Assembly (NCBI GenBank): GCA_035517495.1
Contig: DATIYT010000103.1
Location: 62,001-126,000 of the forward strand
Direction: 5' to 3'
Source: DASZHJ01 sp035517495
Lineage (GTDB): Bacteria; Pseudomonadota; Alphaproteobacteria; ATCC43930; CGMCC-115725
DNA length: 64,000 nt
The first letter of the stretch is position 1; each line of letters opens with the position of its first letter. The notes beneath the pieces were generated by a model. The model did no database searches and had not been told where the DNA came from. It saw only the letters and a list, made by a program, of their open reading frames with translations. Shown here piece after piece: positions 25,315-32,706 of this stretch. Made by a program: the position numbers and the translations under genes.

Positions 25315-26246
25315 CGGCTCTCTCGATCGGGAACCTCGTCCTCAGCGGGCTCGGTCCTCGCCGCGAGGTGGTGCCGCATGAATGCCCCTGCGTTCTCGAG
25401 CGCGAGGCGAGCGGGCTTGAGGCGTGCGTTCCATAAATGCCACGCATGGATCATGCGCGGCCACACTTCCAGGGCAACCGGCACATCGGCTGCGCCGAGC
25501 CTCGCGGCAAAGCGAGTCGCGTCGTCGAGCAGCGTCTCCGACGATCCCACCTGGACCAGTGTTGGGGGAAAACCCGCCAAATCGGCATAGAGCGGCGAGA
25601 CCTGAGGATTCCGCCGGTCCATGCCGGCGGGAAGATAGGCCTTTGCCAGTTCCTCGAGATAATCCTTGTGAATGAGGGGATCGACCGCGTCCTTGCTGAC
25701 AAGCGTCGAGCCTGACATGGTCAGGTCCACCCAAGGCGAGACGAGCCAAGTACAGGCTGGAAGCGGCTCATGCGCGCCGCGCAGCCGGTTCACCAATGCT
25801 GCCGTGAGCCCGCCGCCGGCGCTGTCTCCCCCAATCGCTATTCGAGATGCCGCGATGCCCTGCTCGCGCAGAAACCGCCAGGCTGCCTCAGCGTCTTCCA
25901 GCGCCGCAGGAAACGGATGCTCCGGCGCGAGCCGATATTCGACTGCCAATGTTCGCGTCCCAGCCGCGCGGCCGGCCTCGGTTACCATCCGACGATGGCT
26001 GACGATTGAACCCGAGCAATAGCCGCCGCCGTGGAAAAACATCAGGACGCGAGACGAATCGCCGCCGCGAACGACGGACCATTCCGCGGGCACGCGACCG
26101 ATTGTGATGGCGGTGAGCTTTACGTCGTCGGCCACGGGCCAGGTCGAACCAACTTCATCGATTCGTTGCCGGCGTTCAATCCAGCCGACGGGCCGCGCTT
26201 TGGAGGTCAGCAGGCTTCTGATGGCATCGATCTCGCTAAGAGCCAC
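25311..26246 (-). CDS. Alpha/beta hydrolase, hormone-sensitive-lipase family esterase
   Basis: 311 residues from a GTG at 26246 preceded by AAGGAA. The oxyanion-hole motif HGGG is at 72-75, the nucleophile is S142 in GDSAGGG, and EYRLAPEHPFPAALED is the HSL-family block. The acid and base of the triad are expected in the LLDDATRFA region and the MIHAWH segment. There is no signal peptide, so it is a cytoplasmic carboxylesterase acting on short acyl or other esters. It follows the GFA gene by 19 bases and is likely in the same transcript. Confidence 0.88.
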   Translation of the reverse strand: MALSEIDAIRSLLTSKARPVGWIERRQRIDEVGSTWPVADDVKLTAITIGRVPAEWSVVRGGDSSRVLMFFHGGGYCSGSIVSHRRMVTEAGRAAGTRTLAVEYRLAPEHPFPAALEDAEAAWRFLREQGIAASRIAIGGDSAGGGLTAALVNRLRGAHEPLPACTWLVSPWVDLTMSGSTLVSKDAVDPLIHKDYLEELAKAYLPAGMDRRNPQVSPLYADLAGFPPTLVQVGSSETLLDDATRFAARLGAADVPVALEVWPRMIHAWHLWNARLKPARLALENAGAFMRHHLAARTEPAEDEVPDRESR

Positions 26247-26265
26247 GGCCCGTTCCTTAACGAGG

Positions 26266-26742
26266 CTAGCTCGCCTTCGTTTCCCGATCCGGATGCTGGT
26301 GTTTCCTAAGCTTTGCCTTCCGTTCGGCGCTCATGAAGCTCTCGGTGGATCGCTCCGGCAATCCCGCAAGCTTGGCGAGCCAGCCGACCCGGCTTTCGAC
26401 GCCGTAATGGGTCGCGGGCGTGACCGCGTCGGGATTGTCGAGACTCCCGATCGTCACCCCCACGGTGGTACCGTCGAGGTAACGGAAGGTCAGCGGCGTG
26501 CCGCATTTCGGGCAGAAATCCCGCTCGGCGATGGTGGAGCTGGCATAGGTGCCCGGCGTGCCGCGGGTCCACTTGAAACCCGTGCGCGGAATCGGCGCAA
26601 ATGCGGCGAAGGGACCGCCGACCGCTTTCTGGCACATGCGGCAGTGGCAGAGATGCACGTTTACCGGTGGCTCGTGGACGGCATAGCGGATCGCGCCGCA
26701 TTGGCAACCCCCGGTCAGCAGGGGCGTCTCCGACGTGCTCAT
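26266..26742 (-). CDS. GFA-family (glutathione-dependent formaldehyde-activating-like) zinc protein
   Basis: 158 residues, Mss4-like zinc fold. The cysteine pattern is complete: C13-x-C15, C32-x-C34-x2-C37 and C77-x2-C80, as in Gfa and CENP-V-type proteins. AGGAG precedes the ATG. True Gfa binds glutathione and speeds S-hydroxymethylglutathione formation, but most family members have no proven substrate. In a window full of N-demethylases that release formaldehyde, a formaldehyde-related role is attractive, though it remains inference. The gene diverges from the ureohydrolase across 78 bases. Confidence 0.85.
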   Translation of the reverse strand: MSTSETPLLTGGCQCGAIRYAVHEPPVNVHLCHCRMCQKAVGGPFAAFAPIPRTGFKWTRGTPGTYASSTIAERDFCPKCGTPLTFRYLDGTTVGVTIGSLDNPDAVTPATHYGVESRVGWLAKLAGLPERSTESFMSAERKAKLRKHQHPDRETKAS

Positions 26743-26820
26743 GGGTTCTCCTGCAATCGCCCAGCGGTGCTAGGATAACCCCGTCGCCGCGTTCGCGGCG
26801 AGTCCAGCACGGAGCAGGCG

Positions 26821-27786
26821 ATGGGAAATAATGCGAGAGAGAAGCTGATCGTGCAGCCGCTCGGCGGCAACGAGATGCCGCGCTTCGGCGGTCCCGGGAC
26901 GATGATGCGGTTGCCGTCGCGCGCCAGCGCGGAGGGCCTCGATGCCGCCTTCGTCGGCGTCCCCTTCGACATCGGTACCTCGAACCGCAGCGGCACGCGC
27001 TTCGGGCCTCGGCAAATCCGGGCGGAATCGACGCTGCTGCGCCCCTACAACATGGGCACGCGCGCCGCACCCTTCGACGCGCTGGCCGTCGGCGACCTCG
27101 GGGATGTCGCGACCAACCCCTATAACCTCGCCGATAGCATCCGCATCATCGAGGAATTCTATCGCGGAGTCGTCAAAACCGGCTGCCGTCCGCTGAGTCT
27201 CGGCGGCGATCACACGATCGTGCTGCCGGTCCTGCGCGCGATCGCGGGGCGGCATGGGCCTGTGGGACTGGTCCACGTGGACGCGCACGCCGACATCAAC
27301 GACACCATGTTCGGCGAGAAGGTCGCGCACGGAACGCCGTTCCGCCGCGCGGTCGAGGAAGGCCTGCTCGATTGCCGGCGCGTGGTGCAGATCGGGCTGC
27401 GCGGCACCGGCTATGCCGCCGAGGATTTCGACTGGCCGCGCCAACAGGGCTTTCGCGTCGTGCAGGCGGAGGAGTGCTGGTATCGCTCGCTCGCGCCGCT
27501 GATGACGGAAGTGCGTGCGCAGCTCGGCACCGGCCCTGTCTACATCACCTTCGACATCGACGGGCTCGATCCATCCGTAGCGCCTGGCACCGGTACGCCC
27601 GAGCCGGGCGGCCTCACGGGCTCACAAGGGCTCGAAATCATCCGGGGATGCCGCGGCCTCAATGTTGTCGGCGGCGATCTCGTGGAGGTGTCGCCTCCTT
27701 ACGACCCCAGCGGCAATACGGCGCTGCTGGGGGCGGGCCTCCTGTTCGAGATGCTCTGCGTGCTGCCGGGCGTGCCCTATCGCTGA
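26821..27786 (+). CDS. Agmatinase-family ureohydrolase (guanidino-acid hydrolase)
   Basis: 321 residues. The binuclear Mn site is intact: H131 (GGDH), D154, H156 and D158 (HVDAHADIND), and D245 and D247 (FDIDGLD). The enzyme hydrolyses a guanidino group to urea and an amine. The block GEKVAHGTPFRRAVEEGLL resembles guanidinobutyrase and guanidinopropionase rather than agmatinase, so a guanidino-carboxylate substrate is a reasonable guess. A GGAG sits before the ATG. Its neighbours are dioxygenases and amino-acid oxidases, not polyamine genes. It converges on the PhyH gene with seven bases between stops. Confidence 0.88.
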   Translation: MGNNAREKLIVQPLGGNEMPRFGGPGTMMRLPSRASAEGLDAAFVGVPFDIGTSNRSGTRFGPRQIRAESTLLRPYNMGTRAAPFDALAVGDLGDVATNPYNLADSIRIIEEFYRGVVKTGCRPLSLGGDHTIVLPVLRAIAGRHGPVGLVHVDAHADINDTMFGEKVAHGTPFRRAVEEGLLDCRRVVQIGLRGTGYAAEDFDWPRQQGFRVVQAEECWYRSLAPLMTEVRAQLGTGPVYITFDIDGLDPSVAPGTGTPEPGGLTGSQGLEIIRGCRGLNVVGGDLVEVSPPYDPSGNTALLGAGLLFEMLCVLPGVPYR

Positions 27787-27793
27787 CGGGGGT

Positions 27794-28660
27794 TCAGCCC
27801 TTCTCCGAGAAGGGTCCGCTGACCGCGTCGGGAAATCGCGGCGCGGCGCCAGGCTCAAGCGGGCCCATCAGGGGATTTTCGGGGTAGGCACGCAATATCG
27901 CGCGCCGCATGGCAGCATTGGCGCGCGTAAATCCCGGCTCCGGCATCGGCTCATGGCCGAAACGTTGCCAACGGTCCTCGCCCCGCACCAGTTGCCCCGA
28001 TCCGCGGCCGACGCTCTGCCGCGCGTGGGCGGCGGTGTAGTCGTAGAGGATCGCGATGCGCCGGCGGTTGGATCGGTTGGGCTCCGAGCCATGAATCAGA
28101 TTGGCCGAGAAGAACGCGGCTTCGCCGGGGGCAAGCTCCAGCGGCACGGCGCGCGAGACGTCGGGATTCTCGACCCGGGCCACGCGCCGCTCCCGCTGGC
28201 CCGCAGTTTCCGCGACGAAGAAGGGTTCCACATGGCCGTGCGATCCCGGGATGACCAGAAGACAGCCGTTCTCGCGTGTCGCCGCGGTGACGGCGAGATA
28301 GACTATAACGAAGCAGGGCTCGAGCTGGATACGCGCGGAGTCCTGGTGCCAGCCATATTCGATGGCGGAGCCCGGCTCCTTGATGCGGAACACCGCATCG
28401 GTCAGGAAGATATTCGGCCCCAACAAATCCTCGACGGCATCGAGAATGCGGTCGTGCTTGCCCGCGGCGACCACCCAATCGAGCAGCAGGTTGCACTTGA
28501 TGTCCAACGCCCAGGCGACGTCCTCGGGGTAGCGCCGCTCGAACGCCTCGATTTCATGAGTGAGCGCCGGGACTTCATTCGCATCGAGCACGGGGATGGC
28601 CGACACGTAGCCATCGCTTGCAAAGGTATCGACCTGGGTTCGGCTCAGCAGCTTGTTCAT
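27794..28660 (-). CDS. Phytanoyl-CoA dioxygenase (PhyH) family Fe(II)/2-oxoglutarate oxygenase
   Basis: 288 residues. The iron triad is H105-x-D107 (WHQDS) and H190 (NLIHGSEPN), with the 2-oxoglutarate-binding Arg expected at 199-201 (RRR). NGCLLVIPGSHGHV is the usual family stretch. PhyH members hydroxylate very varied substrates including ectoine, quaternary amines and halogenated or amino-acid compounds, so no substrate can be named. It diverges from the D-amino-acid-dehydrogenase-like gene across 113 bases. No ribosome binding site of standard form precedes the ATG. Confidence 0.87.
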   Translation of the reverse strand: MNKLLSRTQVDTFASDGYVSAIPVLDANEVPALTHEIEAFERRYPEDVAWALDIKCNLLLDWVVAAGKHDRILDAVEDLLGPNIFLTDAVFRIKEPGSAIEYGWHQDSARIQLEPCFVIVYLAVTAATRENGCLLVIPGSHGHVEPFFVAETAGQRERRVARVENPDVSRAVPLELAPGEAAFFSANLIHGSEPNRSNRRRIAILYDYTAAHARQSVGRGSGQLVRGEDRWQRFGHEPMPEPGFTRANAAMRRAILRAYPENPLMGPLEPGAAPRFPDAVSGPFSEKG

Positions 28661-28773
28661 GGCGCCGGCACGCTAGCATGGGCCTCGACAACGGACGAGA
28701 CAGGATTGCCGTTCTCGCCGCGGGGACATATGGGTAAACTCTATAAAACCAAACCGATACAGAGAGATGGCCC

Positions 28774-30018
28774 ATGAAGATCACGGTGCTCGGCGCGGGT
28801 GTCATTGGCGTCACCACCGCCTATCAACTGGCGAAAGACGGGCATGAAGTCACGGTGATCGATCGCCAGGCGCTCGCCGCGAACGAAACCAGCTTCGGCA
28901 ATGCCGGCATGATCGCGCCGGGTCACTCCTATACCTGGGCCTCGCCCAAGGCGCCTGGCATCCTCTTGCGCTCGCTGTTCCAGCGCGACCAGGCGCTTAG
29001 GCTGAGCCTCCGCGCGGATTGGCGCATGTGGCGCTGGTGCCTGCAATTCCTGCGCAACTGCACCGAAGAGCGCGCGCGCGTCAACACGCTGCGCAAGCTC
29101 CAGCTTGCCCAATATTCACAGCGCATTCTGAAGGAAACGGTGGCGGAGACCGGTGTCGAGTACGACCGCAACACCAATGGCATCCTCTACCTCTATCGCG
29201 ACGAAGCATCGTTCAATGGCGGCGTCGCGCACATGAAGATACTGCAGGATGCGGGACAGGAATTCCGCATCCTGGATTTCGCGGGGGTGATCCAGGTCGA
29301 TCCCGCACTCAAGGCCGCGCGCGGCAAGCTGTTCGGCGGCCTGCATGGACCCACGGACGAGTCCGGCGACTGCCACAAATTCAGCAACGCTTTGGCGGAG
29401 TACTGCGCGGGACGCGGCGTCAAATTCCAATACCAGACGACGGCAACGGGGTTCGAAACCGACGGCGACGCGGTGCGCGCGGTCGTCACCGACAAAGGCG
29501 AGGTCGCGGGCGATTTGGTGGTGTTGGCGCTCGGCAGCTATGCGCCGTCCCTGGCCGCGAAGCTTGGCATCGATCTCCCGGTTTATCCGGTCAAGGGTTA
29601 TTCGATCACCATGCCGATCAAGGACCCCGATCTCGCGCCGCGGGTTCCCGGCATCGACGAGAATTTCCTGGTCGCCTATACGCCCATGGGTGACCGCATC
29701 CGCATGACCGCGACGGCACAGTTCGCGGGCTATGACACGACGCATCGCCCCGAGGATTTTCGGACCGCCATGGATGTCGCCGAGAATTTGTTCCCAGGCG
29801 GCGGCGACTTCTCGCGCGCGAGCTATTGGGCGGGGCTACGCCCGATGACGCCAGACGGTCCGCCCCGGCTGGGGCGCGCACGCTATCGCAATTTCTATCT
29901 CAATACTGGCGCCGGCCACATGGGCTGGACCATGTCGCATGGATCGGCTCGGGTGGTGGCAGACCTGATCGCCGGCCGCAAGCCCGCGATCGACGTTACG
30001 GGGATGACGATGGCGTGA
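28774..30018 (+). CDS. D-amino-acid dehydrogenase-like FAD oxidoreductase (DadA family)
   Basis: 414 residues, DAO superfamily. The dinucleotide fold is at the very N-terminus (VLGAGVIGVTTAYQLAKDGHEVTVIDR). SFGNAGMIAPGHSYTWASP and GLRPMTPDGPPRLGRARYRNFYLNTGAGHMGWTMSHGS-type C-terminal blocks are typical of DadA. The family oxidises D-amino acids or secondary amino acids to oxo or imino acids and feeds quinone. The last 23 bases overlap the Rieske gene 3' end on the other strand. L-proline/hydroxyproline epimer or N-methyl amino-acid substrates are also possible. Confidence 0.85.
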   Translation: MKITVLGAGVIGVTTAYQLAKDGHEVTVIDRQALAANETSFGNAGMIAPGHSYTWASPKAPGILLRSLFQRDQALRLSLRADWRMWRWCLQFLRNCTEERARVNTLRKLQLAQYSQRILKETVAETGVEYDRNTNGILYLYRDEASFNGGVAHMKILQDAGQEFRILDFAGVIQVDPALKAARGKLFGGLHGPTDESGDCHKFSNALAEYCAGRGVKFQYQTTATGFETDGDAVRAVVTDKGEVAGDLVVLALGSYAPSLAAKLGIDLPVYPVKGYSITMPIKDPDLAPRVPGIDENFLVAYTPMGDRIRMTATAQFAGYDTTHRPEDFRTAMDVAENLFPGGGDFSRASYWAGLRPMTPDGPPRLGRARYRNFYLNTGAGHMGWTMSHGSARVVADLIAGRKPAIDVTGMTMA

Positions 30019-31141
30019 GTGCCGAGTCGGCGATGCCGATAGCGGCGCGCACCGACGCCGGCAATTGGCGTAAAACCCACTCGTGGAGGCGGTGGACGGT
30101 GGCTTCGCGCCAGGACAGTGGTCCGCGCCGATAAAGAACCGAGCTGAATCCGCGCTGCTGCGTTTCAAGCATCCCGACGTCTTCCTCGGCAACCCGTCGC
30201 CAGCGGTCGTAGTAGAGAGGGGCACCCTCGGCGAAATCAGGACGAGCAATGACGTCGCGCGGAAAGCATCCGCCGACCGAAAGAATGGAACGATCGGGAG
30301 CGAGCGGCCGAACGCTCAGCCACCACATGCTGTCCTGGGCCACCGCGAATTGAGTGCACGGAAGGACCATCGAGAAATAGGTCCCTCGCTGCGCTTCTGG
30401 CGATAGGCCCGCGATCGGAGGGAAGGGAGGTGGCGCCTCCCCCAATATCGCGATGCTGGCGTCGTCCAATACCTGAATGCACTCCCACTCGCCGGTGGTC
30501 TCAATCTCGGCCGAGGTTTGCGCGCCCACTGTCTTCGCATGGATATAGCCGGTGTGGTAACTCTCCATCGCGTTTTCGACGAGCAGCTTCCAATTGCAAG
30601 CGGCATCGAATTCGATGCGCCAGGTGCATGCCATCTCATCGAGGCGGTGCGAGGCGAAGACGGCGGGAAAATTCCCGATATCGGCCAGCAAGGGCTTCGC
30701 CGTCGGATCGACGTTCAGAAAGATAAAGCCCTGAATCGCCTCCACCCGGAGCCGCGCCAGCCCGTGCGCCTTGGGATCGAACCCAGGCGTTTGATCCATG
30801 TCCGGCGCGGCGGCGAGGCTGCCATCGAGGCGATAGCCCCAGCCATGGTAGGGGCAGACGATCATGCGGCGATTGCCGCTGCCCGTCGCCAGCAGCGAAC
30901 CGCGATGCCGGCAGCAATTGGCAAAGGCGCGCACCTCGCCCTGGAGGTCGCGCACCAGCAGAACCGGGCCGGCAACGGTCTCGATCGCGCGGTAATCGCC
31001 TGGCGAGCCGATCTCGTCCACGCGGCCCGCGAAAAACCAGCGGCGGAGATGAATGTGCTGCATCTCCGCCCGGAAGAAATCCGCGGAGGTATAGGCCGCG
31101 GCCGGAAGACTCATCATGGCATTTGCCGACGCCGACAGCAT
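29996..31141 (-). CDS. Rieske non-heme iron oxygenase alpha subunit (quaternary-amine type) 3
   Basis: 381 residues; starting at the internal Met9/Met10 is possible. Rieske ligands are C77/H79 (CRHRG) and C96/H99 (CPYHGW). The iron site is ENAMESYHTGYIHAK, with bridging E193 and ligands H196 and H201, so it belongs with the Glu-type amine oxygenases. The start follows the livF stop after six bases, making it the last gene of the LIV transporter operon; the transported compound is therefore a good candidate for its substrate or a precursor. The 3' end overlaps the DadA-like gene by 23 bases. Confidence 0.88.
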   Translation of the reverse strand: MLSASANAMMSLPAAAYTSADFFRAEMQHIHLRRWFFAGRVDEIGSPGDYRAIETVAGPVLLVRDLQGEVRAFANCCRHRGSLLATGSGNRRMIVCPYHGWGYRLDGSLAAAPDMDQTPGFDPKAHGLARLRVEAIQGFIFLNVDPTAKPLLADIGNFPAVFASHRLDEMACTWRIEFDAACNWKLLVENAMESYHTGYIHAKTVGAQTSAEIETTGEWECIQVLDDASIAILGEAPPPFPPIAGLSPEAQRGTYFSMVLPCTQFAVAQDSMWWLSVRPLAPDRSILSVGGCFPRDVIARPDFAEGAPLYYDRWRRVAEEDVGMLETQQRGFSSVLYRRGPLSWREATVHRLHEWVLRQLPASVRAAIGIADSALTPSSSP

Positions 31142-31147
31142 GGCTGA

Positions 31148-31855
31148 TCAGCCGAGATACGCCCGCTGCACTTTCTCGTCGTCGATCAGCTCGGGACCGC
31201 GACCGGAAAGGACGACGCGGCCGCTTTCCAGCACATAGGCGCGGTCGGCGATGCTGAGCGCCAATAGCGCGTTCTGCTCCACCAACAGGATGGTGACGCC
31301 TTGTTTGTTGATGGTGCGGATGGTCTCGAACACGTGCTCGACCATCACCGGCGACAGTCCCATGCTGGGCTCGTCCATCAGCAGGACGCGCGGCCGCGCC
31401 ATTAGTGCTCGGGCGGTCGCCACCATCTGCTGCTCGCCGCCCGACAGCGTGCCCGCCACTTGCTTCAACCGCTCGCGTAGTCGCGGAAACAGCTCCAGCA
31501 CCCGCGCTTTGTCTTCTGCGACCGCGCGCCGATCATTGCGCGCGAAGGCGCCCATCTGCAAATTCTCGTCCACGGTCAGGCGCGCGAAGATGCGCCTCCC
31601 CTCGGGAACCTGCATCACGCCGAGGCCCGCGATGTCGTGCGGCGCGATGTGGGCGAGGCTCTCGCCGCCGAGCCGGATTTCGCCGGCGCGGGGATGTAGG
31701 ATCCCGCTCACTGCCTTCAGCGTGGTGGTCTTGCCGGCGCCATTGGCGCCGATCAATGTCACGATCTGCTTCTCCTCGACCTCGAGCGATACCCCCTTCA
31801 GCGCTTCGATGTTGTCGTAGAAGACGTGGATATCGTCGATTTCCAGCAACGCCAT
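31148..31855 (-). CDS. livF: LIV-type ABC transporter ATP-binding protein LivF
   Basis: 235 residues, one of the two cytoplasmic ATPases of a branched-chain-amino-acid-type (HAAT) importer. Walker A is GANGAGKTT, the signature is LSGGEQQM and Walker B is VLLMDEPSMGLSP. The ending typical of LivF (ERAYLG-like, here VQRAYLG) is present. It follows livG after 11 bases and precedes the Rieske gene. The LIV family also carries amides, urea and betaine-type or aromatic amino acids, so the substrate is not fixed by family membership. Confidence 0.93.
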   Translation of the reverse strand: MALLEIDDIHVFYDNIEALKGVSLEVEEKQIVTLIGANGAGKTTTLKAVSGILHPRAGEIRLGGESLAHIAPHDIAGLGVMQVPEGRRIFARLTVDENLQMGAFARNDRRAVAEDKARVLELFPRLRERLKQVAGTLSGGEQQMVATARALMARPRVLLMDEPSMGLSPVMVEHVFETIRTINKQGVTILLVEQNALLALSIADRAYVLESGRVVLSGRGPELIDDEKVQRAYLG

Positions 31856-31866
31856 GGCGCGCCTCG

Positions 31867-32700
31867 CTATGCCGTGCCGCCGGCCGGGCTCGAAGGTTGG
31901 TGTTGCCGCGCCGTCGCCGAAGCGGCCGACGAGGTGCCGAGATAGGCCTCTATCACCTTGGGGTCGCTTTGCACCTCGGCGGGCGTCCCCTCGGAAATCT
32001 TAAGGCCGTGGTCCAGCACGGTCACCAAATCCGACATATTCATGACCACCCGCATCTGGTGCTCGATCAGGATGATGGTAATACCGAATTCATCGCGTAC
32101 CCGGCGGATGAAATCGATCATGTCGGTGGTCTCGCGAGGATTCATGCCCGCCGTCGGCTCATCCAACATGAGCAGCTTGGGCTTGGTGGCGAGCGCACGG
32201 CCGATCTCGAGCCGCCGCTGTTCGCCATAAGCGAGGTTGCGCGCCAGCACGTCGCCCCGGCCGCGCAATCCCACGAACTGCAGCAGCTTCAGCGCCTCAT
32301 CATGCGCGGAGGTCTCGTCGCGCTTGGTGTGCGGCGTGTTGAACAGCGCCCCCCACCAGTGCGAGCGCAGATGCAGATGCATGCCGACCAGCAGATTCTC
32401 GATCGCCGTGATGTTGCGGAAGAGCCGGATGTTCTGGTAGGTGCGGCTGATGCCGAGCGCGGCGACGCGGTCGGGGGTGAGGCCATCGACGCGCTCGCCC
32501 GAGAACCAGATCTGTCCGGCGCTCGGCTGGATATTCTGCATGATGCAGTTGAAGACCGTGGTCTTGCCGGCGCCGTTCGGCCCGATGATGCTGTGAATCT
32601 TCCGCTCGCGCACTTCGAGGTCGAGATCGCCGACCGCGACCAAGCCACCGAAGCGCATGGTGAGCTTCTTGGTGCTGAGGATTGCTGTTTCCGGCACCAT
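31867..32700 (-). CDS. livG: LIV-type ABC transporter ATP-binding protein LivG
   Basis: 277 residues. Walker A is GPNGAGKTT, followed by FNCIMQNIQPSAGQIWF and the LivG-specific ISRTYQNIRLFRN region. The signature is at LAYGEQRRLEIGRAL and Walker B is LLMLDEPTAGMN. It pairs with LivF. The C-terminal 20 residues after YLGTSS are low-complexity and extend beyond the usual end. The gene starts six bases after the livM stop. Confidence 0.93.
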   Translation of the reverse strand: MVPETAILSTKKLTMRFGGLVAVGDLDLEVRERKIHSIIGPNGAGKTTVFNCIMQNIQPSAGQIWFSGERVDGLTPDRVAALGISRTYQNIRLFRNITAIENLLVGMHLHLRSHWWGALFNTPHTKRDETSAHDEALKLLQFVGLRGRGDVLARNLAYGEQRRLEIGRALATKPKLLMLDEPTAGMNPRETTDMIDFIRRVRDEFGITIILIEHQMRVVMNMSDLVTVLDHGLKISEGTPAEVQSDPKVIEAYLGTSSAASATARQHQPSSPAGGTA

Positions 32701-32706
32701 CGGCCC

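Noticed and set aside
24841..26776. A shared GCTAGGAT motif upstream of the ABM (24843) and ureohydrolase (26769) genes as an alphaproteobacterial -10 element
   Set aside because: The motif resembles a GCTANAWC-type -10, but no TTG-containing -35 lies at suitable distance in either case.
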